In this document: piece by piece, positions 23,201-34,461 of the stretch
How positions within the stretch are numbered: position 1 is the first letter of the stretch
How the letters are laid out: the number at the start of each line of letters is the position of its first letter
Source: Mycteria americana
Lineage: Eukaryota > Chordata > Aves > Ciconiiformes > Ciconiidae
Reading direction: 5' to 3'
Assembly (NCBI RefSeq): GCF_035582795.1
Contig: NC_134366.1
Span: 9,612,328-9,676,327 of the forward strand
Length of the DNA stretch: 64,000 nucleotides
The notes under the pieces: model-generated
Seen by the model: the letters and a program-made list of their open reading frames with translations, nothing else
Databases searched by the model: none
What the model was told of the DNA's origin: nothing
Translations under genes and position numbers: made by a program

Positions 23201-26200
23201 TTTTGTTTTGATAAATCAGCATTTTTTGGCAAAACAAAAAAAGGTGTTTCAAAAAATTCCTGATCGCTTTTACTAACTATCTCCTTGCTCACTTGCCACC
23301 CTCAACAATCTTTTATTTCCTGGCCCGGGGTTAATCACTTTCTTCTTCCTTCACACCCCTTCTCGGTTAAAGAGCCTCCTCCCGGCTCAACACTGGCTTC
23401 ATCACCCTTCAGACTTCATCCTTCTCCATGCCACCCCAACAGTGGCTTGAAAGGCAGCAGGGACCTGTGCTGGATCTGTAGTCTGCATGCTGCGCCGTCT
23501 GGACCTTTTCATTCTCGGACTTCACTCTCAGCTTGTTCAAGGCTTTTTTTTCCCCCCCTCTTTTCCTGCCTGTCTCTGAACCTCCTTCCACAATAAAAAA
23601 AGTCAGCTTTCTGGAAGGACCCCCATCCCCCACCTCAGTGCCTGGGGGAGCAAGCAGGGAGCCAGGTTGTTCTGCAGAATCCTGCCTTGTTCTGACAATT
23701 GCATTTCAGAAGATGAACCGAAGGGGTTTTTAAAAAAAAAACAAAACCAAAAACAAACAAACAAAGAAAGAAAAAAACCCAAATTTTTCTCACCTGTTCT
23801 GCCCTGGCTCAGAAGAACAGCTTTGCAGTGCCAGCTACGTAGCTGTCATGTTGTACTGGAGACTGCCGCAATTTCAAACAGCAGCTCTTGGAGATGGGAT
23901 ACCTCAGGCTGCGTGTTAACTCTGAAACCTACAAGCCATCATTCAGTTTTTAATACCAGTACCTAGTGCACTGTTGCTGCTTTACAAAAACCAAGCTACT
24001 GCTGAATTTAATGCTAGGTATAATTTGAACCTGATGTCATCCAAAAGCAAGAAAACTTGTCTGTGATCCCTGATCGCTCCTGGTGTGCAGCTGGTGGAGG
24101 GTCCTTCTGGTGGGGGTCTGTGCTGCTGAGCTCTTGCACCAGGACCCCGTAGCGTAGGAGCCTGGGCACTGCGTGGAGCCGTGCTGGTGGGCTGAGCAAC
24201 GGGCTCTGATTTCTCCAGGAAATTTGCTGCTGCTGGGCTGGTGGAAGAGGTGAAGTGAGCTGGTGTAGGAAGGAGGTGCAACACATCCCAGCCAGCATCG
24301 CGCAAGCCCACTCCAAATTTTGCCCTGCAAGGATCAGCCAGCATAGCCCAGAAATCTCTGTGAAGCTAACAGATGCAGAGATTGAGGTAAGGCAGAATCA
24401 CCAGGAATGCACACCCTGCTGACTTACCCAGCATTAGCAAAGTAACCAGGGAAGAAATCAAAACTTCAAGGGCTCTCTTGTGCAACAGAGATCTTGTCCA
24501 GACCAGCAGAGCTCGTTCATTTCCATGCAGAACTCTGCAACAAATAACTTCTTCGCAAGCTCTGCTTTGAAACTTTTTTCCTTGCTTTACTGATGCACCC
24601 AGACAGTGCAGTCAGTGAAGTCCTCATCCCAGAAAGGATTCAAACGCAAGGGACATGAGGTGTATCGTAGGGGAAGTCAGTGGGACTGGAGATGCGCTGA
24701 GCATCACACAGAGCTTCAGGTCTGGAGTTCTGCTCGCAGCAGGGAGCAACAGCCGTAGCGGTGCAGCAGTCACCGTCATGGCTCAGGGCTGGAGGTCAGC
24801 CCTTGAGTGATCCTCCTACCAAACCTCCCATAAGTCACCTCCCACACACCTCGCCTAAGGCTATCTTGGAACAAGTTGAGTAAAAGTGAGTAAAAACATC
24901 AGGAATAGAGCCACACAGGAGTAAGAGTTATCAGCTGCAAGTGGAAGAAGATAGTAATGGTATCTAACAGGATAATCAGTCCTGATGATTTTACTTAGTT
25001 TTTTATCATTTTTTTTCTTTTCATGCAAAGAAAGCACTTGGTATCACCAGCACAGATGCTGACGTCGTTGCTTAGTTTTTACTTCATCTTTACTCTTTAC
25101 TTTCTTTACTTTTACATCTTACATCTTTACTTTTACCTCATCTACTTGCAGTGCTGCTGGGATGAGAGTCCTACCATGGTATGAATGAGTCCTTACTGAA
25201 TACAGACTTGAAGATATGACCTGGGGACCAGTGATTCTCTTGGTGGGACCCATTTGCAAAACACAAACATCTACCATAATTTTAGACACCCCAGGGTATT
25301 CAAGGCATCCCTATGGGGCTGATAGCTTGGGCACAGAAGACCCATAGCCAAGAGCCGCAGCTGAAGGCCACGCAGACCATGTGGGACATCTCAGGTGGCA
25401 CTAGGCTGAAGTTTTGAACCCCACCCTCAATGTCCACTAATATGTGAACCAAAGATGTCAATCAGTGTTTAAGCTGAGAAATACCAGGGTTTCAGGATTT
25501 TGCCCAACACTCAAACATTGGAAGTAGACCCCGAAGCCAACAACGCACAGATACTTCAGCATCATCACGCCCACAGCTCATGGTCATGAGAAGAAGCAAT
25601 CTCCTGGAAGGTGCACCTGGGTGAGGGAGATTTGAATGCAAAGTTATGAGGTTGATAGAACAAGTAGCCTCACACAGGAACTGGCGAATGAGTCTTCCCC
25701 ATCCGATCTGCAGTGGGACTTGGGGAAAGAACAGCTGCATTTGCCTGCCTGCTCCTTGGGCATGTTCCACCTGCTTAATTGAAGGCAGGTCCAAATGAGC
25801 CATCTGTTGACCTGGTTGAGCAATCAGAGCTTCCCATTAATTTAAAGATATTTTTACACATTATTAAAGGCCTAGAAAGAAAGGAGAGATGGATAAAAAA
25901 CAACAGTAAGAAGCTTTGCCTTAGAGGCACAGGTAATATCTGTAACAGCTGCTACACCCTATGCCTAAGCTAATTGTTAAATGAGTCACCCTGGCAAAAG
26001 AAGCATTAATAAAGGGAAGTGAAGACTGAACATCTGGAAAATAATATGAAAGGGAAGAATTTTCATATTTTGGAACTCCTTGCTGGGTGGGAGCTGCTTG
26101 GGGAGACAGCTCTAATTGCTTGTCTGAGAGAATGAAAAGTGAATCTATTCCCAGTCTGAAATCAGCCCAGTCATTGCGTATTCCTCTCTGCTCTCCCATC

Positions 26201-28035
26201 CCAGTGCCACAGCTGTTACGTGGGGCCCTGACCTGCAAAGACCAAGACACGGTCTTCATCTTCTGCACCTTGGTTGGACAGCAGTGTGGGTCCATAAAGC
26301 CAATGGTGTGCACCAGCCTCCTCAGGACCTGGATACAAGCTCAGGAGAAGTTGGTTTGAGCAGCTGAGTGCAAGATGTGCTATCAAAACAAGGTTATTCT
26401 GGTGGCACCTGTGTCTCGGTGCTGATGAGTGTTTACCGGGATTCATTTGGATATATCTCTCTCTACCTGGGGCTGTCTAACCTCCTCGGCAATGGCCAGG
26501 GGAGAACATCAGGCCTGCCTGCTCCTGCTGTGCATGGCCCTGTGCATTGTGGCTCTTTGCTGGGTATGGGAAGCTAAAGACATGATCAAGTTTCTCCCTC
26601 TACAGAAAAATGGGATGGCCAACGTCCAGCAAACTCCGCCATGCACATCTCTGGGGAGACCTGGTCCTGGCAAGGAGCTCTGCAGAAAGCGTCTGCACCA
26701 CAGTCTGAGCTAGACTCTCTCCCCACTTCCACACTTGAAACTGGGCTGGATGGAACTCAGGAATGTTCTCAGGTTTCGTTCAGCTCCATCAAGGAGAGCC
26801 AAACCAGGATGCTATGGATCCCTGTGATGGTGGGATGCTGGGATTTTAGCATATACCCGGAAAACAGGTTGTGCTGCAATGCCTGTGCTCTATCTGTGTC
26901 TGACTGAGCTTAGCTTTTCTGCTCACCATTTCTTTGGAGAAGCAGCTAGTGATTCTTCCACCTTCCCTTCGCTTGGTCTTCTCACTCTTCTGTCATTTTG
27001 CACTTTCTCTCAGTCCCCTCTTTCCTATCTTGCAGAAGAAGCTCCTTCACTAAACACCTTCAAACAGCTCCGTACAGCCGAGAAATCTTCATCCAGCCCT
27101 GGTACCTATCAGCCTGGGGTTGGTGTCTGCACAGATGAGTACCCGGCCAGGTGGTTCCTGGGCAGGGATTTCCCAGGGCATGTGTCCAGGAGGACACGGT
27201 GCATCTGCAACAGGCACATGGTGAGGGCAGGGGAGAGAAGAAGCACTGAACAAGGGCTCTGCAGCAAGACAGGAGTCACAGCTCTCCCGTTTCAGCAGAA
27301 ATGTAAAATAACGAGCAGTCTGATCCACTTTTCTGAATAGAGCCTAAAGCAGCCCAACCACCATCCAAACACAATGCCGCTCCCAGCCCGAGCTTGCAAG
27401 GCATCACCAGTGGCACATCAAGCCCTTCTGAGCTTTTAATTTCCACCTGCAAAAGGAATGGGAGAGTTTTTCAGTATTTTATGTTTGCCTTTTTGAAGGT
27501 GAAGATGCCAACCTGAGCACAGGCAGCACTGATATTGAGTACCCCACTCCTAGGGTCCCCCAGCACCGCCCAGCATGCCCCAAATTTCAACCCTCTGGTG
27601 CCACTGAAGGGAGGACAACATTGGACACCTATTTCTAACTAGCTGAACGCAAAATTGTCTGCAACTGGTGACTCCGATCTGCTTCTTCCCGATTTTCTTC
27701 TAGAATAGGCATGCGTGGGAATCAATTTTGCAGGCAGAGAAATCGGAGGGGTTGAACAGATCTGACACGGGGACGTATCACCAGCCCGTTCACAGTATGT
27801 GCCGTGACGCTGTGGCACGGCACGCAGGAGAGATGGCCGGCAACGTGGAGCAGAGAGGGGCTCAGCGGGGCCGTGGCATGGGTGCCAGGGACAGGGATGG
27901 AGAGGGAGGGCACCCTGGGCACCCTTGGGTGCAGGGAGTGGGACGCCGCCGAAGCACGGGCAGGGAAGAGGCTGCAGGAAAGGAGGGTGCGTGTGGGGTC
28001 CGGGGCCGGGCAGGCACGTTCCCAAACATCCACGC
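20225..28035. other. Intergenic region downstream of INSIG1, no gene recognised
   Basis: No open frame here resembles a known family and none is framed by convincing splice sites. Low-complexity patches are an A-rich stretch (about 23731-23780) and a pyrimidine-rich run of TTTAC-type words (25078-25145). From about 27.8 kb the sequence becomes G+C-rich. Long open frames at 22.2-22.7, 24.0-24.3 and 27.6-28.1 kb overlap others on the opposite strand and look compositional. Confidence 0.6.
25078..25145. repeat. Low-complexity TTTAC/CATCTTTAC repeat
   Basis: The words CTTTACTTT, ACATCTTAC and ATCTTTAC recur imperfectly over about 68 bp. It is a degenerate simple repeat. Confidence 0.6.
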
Positions 28036-28370
28036 AAGGATCCTAAAACGTAATTATGAAATTTTAAAAAACAACTTGACGTTATAATTATAATGGTTCC
28101 TGGAGGAGCCGCGTAATTGAATTCTAGGGTGTCTCTCTCTTATTGCAGACGCTAACAAGAGAATGGCTCAGCTTCCCTCGCAGCCTTCCCGGAGCCCTGC
28201 AAAGCTCGGGAGACACCCAACAATTCAATTATTGTTTCCCTCTGGAAAGCAGATCATTTTAGACACGCGGCCAGCTCTAATTACAAAGGAGAGGGGGGAA
28301 ATTTCTCGTGTCCAAAATTATTTGACTCATTAAAAGGATTTACTTTCCACCAGGCCTGAAGAGTTGAAGC
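28036..28370. promoter_or_regulatory. Candidate developmental enhancer block (TAATT-rich)
   Basis: Several homeodomain-type cores occur within about 340 bp: TAATTATG (28051), TTATAATTATAATGG (28082), GTAATTGAATT (28113), CAATTCAATTATTG (28220) and CTAATTACAAAG (28277). The block is flanked by G+C-rich DNA and contains no open frame of interest. This clustering is typical of conserved non-coding elements beside developmental genes. Conservation itself cannot be seen here. Confidence 0.35.
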
Positions 28371-28740
28371 TTTGGTGGAAGGATGGGAAGGAGGGGAGGA
28401 GCGGCACCGCTGGCAGGGAGGGCAGGGACCCCAGCCCCGCAGCAGCATCCCCAGGAGCCTGCGCGCGGGGCTGAGCCCCTCCAGGTCCCCCTTCCCCTCG
28501 TAAAGCCGTTTGCCACGCAGAAGGAAAACTGGGGCTGCAAACAGGGGTGGCCGGGCAGGCAGGTTTCGTCGCAGACCACGAGGCTTCGCCCAGGCAATGT
28601 GCGAGGAGAGCTGCTCCCGTCGCCCGGATTTGGCAGGAGCGAGGCCGGGGCTGGGGCTGGGGGGACTTTCCTCCTCCCTCCTCCCCTCGGCAATAAGAAC
28701 AAGGTCTTTTACTCAAAAGCTTCATTATGGTGTTGTGGGG

Positions 28741-28860
28741 TTTTTTTCTCAGATTATTTTTAAATGCTCTTTTATGGAGAAAGACGATTTTACGTAGGGG
28801 ACGTCCCTTTTCCAATTACCATTAATTAACTCATCTCTAATAGATTTTTTTATAGCCCTC
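28741..28860. promoter_or_regulatory. Candidate regulatory block with TAATTA sites
   Basis: A compact AT-rich segment contains CCAATTACCATTAATTAACT (28812-28831) and CTAATAGATT, set between G+C-rich stretches. It looks like a bound homeodomain cluster. The call is by composition and motif only. Confidence 0.3.
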
Positions 28861-28959
28861 CATTTCCCATGGCCGGGCAAAGGCAGCGGGCAGGAGGCTG
28901 AGCTGCTGCTCTGCCCCAGGATGGATCAGGCTGCTCCGAACCCCCCCGAGACAGCACTT

Positions 28960-29330
28960 TAGAATGGTTTCATATATTTTTTTTCACTTTTTATATATAT
29001 TTCTATAATTATAATAATGCCTTCAGAGGCTCTGCACGGGCGATGTTCCTGCCCGGTGTGCCTGGCTCGGGCAAGGGGGAAGCGATGCTGGGCACAGGGC
29101 TCCCGGGGCCACCCCGTCCCCCCATCCCCAAATCCACTCCTTCCCTCCTTTCTAGTGCAGCGAAATGAATCCCGATGTCATGTTTATGGTTAATTTGAAA
29201 TCTAGCACTTGTTAGATAATCCTGTTAGTAGCTTGCGAAAACAAGGGACCCCTTGTATAATCAGTAATTATAACAGGCGTTTTATGTTAAATTATATCTA
29301 ATAGGCAAGACAAAAAGGGAAATGTGTTTT
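28960..29330. promoter_or_regulatory. Candidate regulatory block
   Basis: AT-rich unique sequence at 28965-29020 (with TATAATTATAATAATG) and 29155-29330 (with GTTAATTTGAAAT and CAGTAATTATAAC) alternates with G+C-rich DNA. No coding potential is seen. Confidence 0.3.
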
Positions 29331-29439
29331 CGGATGGAGCCTTCCTCGTCCAAAAAAAAAAAAAAGTCTTCTGCGTGGTGAAATTACACATCTAGGGGAG
29401 AAATTAAGAAATAAAGTCGTGGGGATGTCAGAGCTGGGG

Positions 29440-30065
29440 TGCCAGGGAGTGGGATTTGGGGTGATTTCTCTCCTCTCCCCCCCCCCCCCCTCCCGGAGGA
29501 CCTGCCCCAGCCGGAGGGGTGCGGGAGGCCCCGGGGCTGGTGCCCCTGCCCGGCTGCTGCCCCGAGGCCAGGAGGAGGAGGAGGAGGAGGAGGAGGAAGA
29601 GCGCGTGTACCCCGAGGCAGAGCCGTCTTGCGGGGGGGGCAGCGCGCTGGGCGAGGGGCGCAGGCTGCGCGGCCGGGCGCGGTCTTTCCGCGGCGGCGGG
29701 CGGAGCGCTGCAAGGGGAAGAGCGACAGAAACCGTGGCGGGGGGTAAAGGGGGGACGGACCCTAAGGAAAAGCGGCGCCACAAAAAATAATAATAAAAAA
29801 ATAGAAATAAAAATAGACATACCCCCGCCCCCCAGCCGCGCTGGCTGCTGCGGAGAAGAGGGCTCTGTGCCCCCCGGGGAGCAGCACCCCTAGCCTGGGG
29901 ACAGACAGCGGCCCCCGCCCGCCCGCCCGCGGAGGGGCCGCGCCCGCGGAGGCGGCCGCGGTGCGGCCGAGGAGGCGGGGCGCGGGTGCGCACCTTCAGC
30001 CCCTGCTCCGCGTTGTCGCTCCGCGGGGCCTGAGGGCTCCTGTCCGCGGGGATCCGGTGACAAAG
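29440..30065. other. CpG-rich island, no transcript identified
   Basis: The stretch is strongly G+C- and CpG-rich, with a C12 run near 29479 and a (GGA)n run at 29571-29597. Islands away from gene starts, sitting between AT-rich blocks, are common around developmental transcription-factor genes. No engrailed homeobox or other recognisable exon is present on either strand. Open frames on both strands reflect composition. Confidence 0.55.
29571..29597. repeat. (GGA)9 microsatellite
   Basis: GGA/GAG triplets repeat over 27 bp inside the CpG-rich island. Confidence 0.85.
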
Positions 30066-30145
30066 AGCCTTTTGTCTGGCTGTAGGGCCACCGGCCCCGG
30101 GTCCCGTGGTTTATTGGTTGCAATGTCTGAGTGAAAGAAAAGAAG

Positions 30146-30207
30146 GTAAAATGAAAAAGGGTAAAATAAAATAAATAAAGTAAAATAAAATAATAAAAGA
30201 AAATGAG
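30146..30207. repeat. TAAAA-type simple repeat
   Basis: Imperfect TAAAA/TAAATAAAG units run over about 60 bp, joining the CpG-rich island to an AT-rich block. Confidence 0.75.
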
Positions 30208-30239
30208 CCCGGGGCAGGCGGGAGCGCGCGGTTCTCTGC

Positions 30240-30460
30240 AACTTTTTCCCGTCTCAAAATTATACTTTCATTAAACCGTCCCCTAAATGTGACAATGTTT
30301 AAACACCGGAGTTATTGTAAATACGTTTAATCAAATAGACTCTTGAGGAAATCTCCCTCCATAAACACGCAATCTCGTCCTTTAAACATGCCTATAATCA
30401 GAAAATCTAATTAAAAACTAATAGGAGTGCCACGTTTTGTTAATTTTGCGCGGTGCGCGG
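30240..30460. promoter_or_regulatory. Candidate regulatory block (AT-rich, TAAT cores)
   Basis: Unique AT-rich sequence contains CATTAAACC, TTTAATCAAATAG, ATAATCAG and CTAATTAAAAACTAATAGG. It is bracketed by G+C-rich DNA and shows no coding frame. The pattern resembles a conserved non-coding element. Confidence 0.35.
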
Positions 30461-30499
30461 GGAAGGCGCTGCGCCCAGGCGGCTCCGCAGCCGGGCAGG

Positions 30500-30840
30500 C
30501 TCATTTCAGGTTTTACATATTAGATGGCAGATTTCGCCGCCTGCCCGGATTTTCAAACACGATGTGTCAGGACGAGAAGCAAATGTTGTTTTAGCAGGAA
30601 AGTAGTAATAACAAAGCCATTTATGCAAGCACATTAGAGCGGCGGGAATCCTGCCTGGTAGTTAAAATTTTTGAGCCAGAAAATTAAAAACAAATATTTA
30701 ACTTCGCAATTTTGAACCCCTGGCTGCTACCGCCGCTAAACTTTTCGCATGCATATTCAATGAATTAAACCCAAGCTCTCGCCCAGCCGAGGGAAATGGT
30801 TTTAATGCGGGTTAAAAGAAATTAATACGAGTTTGGATCG
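30500..30840. promoter_or_regulatory. Candidate regulatory block
   Basis: AT-rich unique DNA holds AACAAAG (SOX-like, 30611), CCATTTATGC (30618), AAAATTAAAAAC and ATTCAATGAATTAAAC. It lies between two CpG-rich stretches. Function is inferred from motif density only. Confidence 0.35.
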
Positions 30841-31280
30841 ATTCCTCACCGAGGCGCGGAGGGGACGCGCTGCGCGCAGCCGGGCCGGGGCTAACTTTGG
30901 CGGAGGGTGGCGAGTCCCCGGCATCACGGCGGCGACGGCCACTGCGCCCGCCGGCGCGGAGCGGGGCGGAAAATCCTGCGTTTCCCACGGTTTGAGGGCC
31001 GGGCAGGGGCGGCGGAGCGGGCCCGGGGGGGCGGTGCCGCTCCCGGCCAGCCCCGCGCTGCTTCCGCGGCCGCGCACCGGCGGCCGCCGCCCGCTGGCCC
31101 CCGCGGCCGGGACTCCGCGGCCGCGCAGAGGGCCGCGGTGCTGCGCCGACCGCCGGCGCCCGGCTGCGGCCGGGAGCCGGCGGAGATGCGCGGGTGTAAG
31201 GAGGGACCCAGGCCGCCGCGCAGGCCCGCGGAGCGCTGCGGAGGGGCGCGGGGGCGGCGCTGAACTTGAGCGGGGCTGAG
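30841..31280. other. CpG-rich island
   Basis: This is a second extremely G+C-rich segment with CGG and CCGCGG words throughout. A third smaller one follows at 31690-31980. Long frames on both strands arise from lack of AT-rich stop codons. No recognised exon. Confidence 0.5.
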
Positions 31281-31360
31281 CGGGGGGCAATGGGGATGAT
31301 GCTTTGGAGGGGAAGGGGAAGAGGAAGGGGAAGGGGAAATAGAAGGGGAAGGGGAAGGGG

Positions 31361-31470
31361 AAGGGAAGGGAAGGGAAGGGAAGGGAAGGGAAGGGAAGGG
31401 AAGGGAAGGGAAGGGAAGGGAAGGGAAGGGAAGGGAAGGGAAGGGAAGGGAAGGGAAGGGAAGGGAAGGG
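31361..31470 (+). repeat. Perfect (AAGGG)22 pentanucleotide tract
   Basis: Twenty-two uninterrupted AAGGG units occupy 110 bp, inside a longer polypurine region that begins at about 31303 with AAGGGG units. It is translated as a run of EGKGR only because of composition. Confidence 0.97.
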
Positions 31471-31535
31471 GAAGGGAAGAGGGAAGGGAAGGGAGCTGGA
31501 GAAAATCGAGAAAGCGGAAGAGAGAGAAAGAAAAG

Positions 31536-31602
31536 GGAAGGAAGGAAGGAAGGAAGGAAGGAAGGAAGGAAGGAAGGAAGGAAGGAAGGAAGGAAGGAAG
31601 GA
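31536..31602 (+). repeat. (AAGG)n tetranucleotide tract, about 16 units
   Basis: Uninterrupted GGAA/AAGG units over 67 bp continue the polypurine region after a 65-bp purine-rich spacer. Confidence 0.95.
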
Positions 31603-32171
31603 AAAACAGGGAAAGACAAATCCAAAAGAAAAAGCAAGCAGGAAAGGCGAAAGAGAGGAGGCAAGGGAAGCAGCAGCCGAGTCAGCCGGGGAGGGTTTGA
31701 TCCCCCTCGGCAGAGCACGGCGGGGCGGAAGGGCCGGCGGGGCAGCCCCGCCCGGGCACCCGCCCCGGGGCAGCGAGCGGCCGAGCCCGGGCGCACGCCC
31801 TCCCCGTACCACAGCCCCTGCCCCGCACGCGAAATCGCTCCCGTTTATCCTCCTCCTTTCCCCTTTCTTTTTTTCCCTACCGTCCATTTGTCAACCGAGC
31901 AGCGTTTCTCGGTAAAATTCAATTTAACGGCTGCAGGAGGCACCGAGCGCCCCGGGTCCCGCTGCAGCGGGACGGGCGTTTGCCGGGGCCGTTGGCAATT
32001 GCAGCTTTGGGGGGGGATTTGGGAGATGCTCGGCATGGTGAGCCACTAAGTCTCATTTCCTTGGCTCGCTGGGGAAGTTTGTGGAAGTTCTTTTTATTGA
32101 TCTGCTCCTGGTAGATTGTTTTGGCAGTTGCAATTTCCGTGTGACACAGCCAGGCTTTCCTCCGAAAATCG

Positions 32172-32208
32172 CGGGGAAAAAAAAAAAAAGAAGAAGAAGA
32201 AGAAAAAA
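32172..32208. repeat. A-run followed by (GAA)n
   Basis: An A13 run leads into GAAGAAGAAGAAGAA and more A. It is simple low-complexity sequence. Confidence 0.8.
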
Positions 32209-32820
32209 GCATTTATCCCCAGCTACTGCCGCTGCTCAGTAACGTTTAATTACCAAACTCAGCTGCGATGCCAGCCTGCATCGGTCATGAGAAACCTTTC
32301 CTAAAATCTTGTCAACCTGCAATGAGAAACAGATTTAATGGAGGCAACCACATACCTCCTGGTCTGCCGGCTGAAACTGAGACTATGCAAAAGAGGATAA
32401 AAATGCCAAATAAGCCACCGCATTCCCTTCCTAGCAACCAACTCTTTAAATTTATTGCTCTTTTTTCTCCCCCCCCCCCCCCCCTTCCTTTTCTGCCCTC
32501 CCAACCTCTCTTTGAGGAACCGGGCAGGATTTTCGTTATTTTTACAAGGTGCTTTGGGGAGGGAGAAACAAGTTTTGCCTGGGGATGTCGCTTGGGTCGG
32601 TTTGGCTGGTTTTGTTGGTTGGGTTTTTGGGGAAAGAGGCGATGAGAGATGGAGACGGCCGGTGTCGTCCTCTCCTGCCGTCCCCCCTGTCCCCTCCCCG
32701 GTCTCCCCGGTCCCATCCCCGATCTCTCCGGTCCCCTCCCTGGTCTCCCCGGCCCCCCCGGCCCCGGCTGTCCTTGCAGCGAGGGGACGCCAGGGGGCAA
32801 GAGGCGTTCACAAAGGCTGC

Positions 32821-32969
32821 ATCCCTCCATCCCTCCATCCCTCCATCCCTCCATCCCTCCATCCTTCCATCCCTCCATCCTTCCATCCCTCCATCCCTTC
32901 ATCCTTCCGTCCTTCCATCCCTCCGTCCCTTCATCCCTCCATCCCTTCGTCCCTCCATCCCTCCCTCCC
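32821..32969. repeat. (ATCCCTCC)n octamer array
   Basis: The octamer ATCCCTCC and variants with CCTTCC or CGTCCC repeat for about 150 bp, roughly 18 units. Divergence rises towards the right end. Long frames on both strands through it are artefacts. A related array occurs at 61.9 kb. Confidence 0.92.
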
Positions 32970-33159
32970 GCAGGGGTTTCAGCATCTCACAACAGCAAAA
33001 GTCAGATTTCTTATTAAAAAAAAAAAAAAAAGGAAAAAATCCACAAAGCAGTATACATTTCCAATCCCCCCCAACCTTATCTACGCGTGCACCTCTTGGG
33101 CACGGCAACGCGCTGCCTTGCACGCAGCACAACCAGGCGGAAACGATATCGAGAAGCCT

Positions 33160-33560
33160 TGTAAAGAATGGCACAGTTTATTTAAGCCAGCCATTATTCT
33201 TACTTACCTTGCTGCTATTTGGACCTAATCCTATTTCCTCCGTGCATTATAAGGACAGTGAAATGACACATTTTTGTTCTCCTGGCAGAGGCTGGCCGGG
33301 AGGAGCGCGTCGCCGGTGCCTGGGCTGCCGCCGGAGCCGGAGGAGCGGGATGCGCTCCGCGGGCAGCAGCAGCTTCCAAAGGAAATCACTCAAGGGAAAC
33401 TTCGCTGGAGACAAAAAACCACATTCAATTTCCTGACTACTACTTTCCTCCCCGAGTTATTTATTTTGGCAATCACACATTCAATAAATGAAATATTCAA
33501 TCAACTGGCCTCCTCGCCAGCTCGTATGATTCTTTCAGGAGTCCCTTTTTTTTTTTAACT
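33160..33560. promoter_or_regulatory. Candidate regulatory block
   Basis: AT-rich unique sequence with CAGTTTATTTAAG (33174), GCATTATAAGG (33244), GTTATTTATTTTGG (33456) and TTCAATAAATGAAATATTCAATC (around 33480-33502) surrounds a short G+C-rich core. There is no coding support. The pattern is like neighbouring candidate elements. Confidence 0.3.
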
Positions 33561-33589
33561 TTATTGCTTAAATAAACTACAGCGAGGGT

Positions 33590-34020
33590 TCCCATATCCC
33601 AGCTTTGCTTGGCAACTGGTGCATTATGTGGCTTATGAATTTTGCAGACAATGAACCCCAGTGTGGATGAAGCGGACCGTACACACATATACATGCCATT
33701 TCCCGGGCACGTTAGACATTAGGGCAAAGTATCGCTCATTCTTTCATCTTTTTCACACCTTTTCCTTTCCTAGAATTTGTCCCAAATGCTGAGAGTTGGG
33801 ATGTGAAGCTAATGCCAGAGATTTTGCTGCAGAGACAGAAACCTCTTAAAATAATCAGATGGCAAAATACCAGGTTCACCCCCGAGAGCAGTGTTTGTAA
33901 TGCTCCTGCCTGGCATTTTATTCCCTGCTTTATCTCCCCGTATCACACAAATCCATACGCTGTGTATCATTTTCTCTTTGAAATGCCATGAACTTGGTGT
34001 TTTAAATTGAACCAGCCTTT
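33590..34020. other. Non-coding AT-rich sequence
   Basis: Unique AT-rich DNA without recognised exons lies between the candidate element at 33.2-33.5 kb and T-runs at 34021-34053. It may belong to the same regulatory cluster. Confidence 0.4.
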
Positions 34021-34461
34021 CTTTTTTTTTTTTTCTTTCTTTTTTTTTTTTTTAGCTGCAAAACAATAGAGATTGTCAAAGGGCCCCGGGTTGAGCTTTT
34101 CTACGTGTTCACAAAGCGTTAAGGCTTTATCGAACAAACCGGCTCTGTCTGACCCCTGCCAGACAAAAGGCAACTTCCATTTTCCTCCGCAGAGGAGAGG
34201 GGCAGAAGGGGATGAAGGGGATGTACAGTAGGGCCGGGTGGGCCTGGGGCCCGCGGTGCCCAGAGGTAGCGGTGGCATCCCCTGTCACCCAGCCAAGACC
34301 CTGGTTCTGCTGGTCTTGGTCACTTTGAAGGTGCTGCTGATCCGCTTGGCCTCATGCAGTGGGGGACATGGTGCCAATGCAGCCAGGGGAGTGGCAGCCC
34401 GGCATGCTGGCACCTGTTGGGGGCTCGGCCACAGCTTTTGGGTAGTGCTGTGCTGTACTGA

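Noticed and set aside
30802..31887. 361-codon minus-strand frame with PSLPF/FPSLL repeats and its plus-strand EGKGR counterpart
   Set aside because: They translate the AAGGG/AAGG tract and flanking CpG-rich DNA; no stops occur because of base composition.
32312..33436. Frames with HPSIPPSL or GWRDGGMEG repeats
   Set aside because: They are translations of the ATCCCTCC octamer array.
28036..33560. EN2 (engrailed 2) exons, expected in this direction from human gene order
   Set aside because: No engrailed homeodomain or EH2/EH3-type motif appears in any frame, so EN2 is not in this window.
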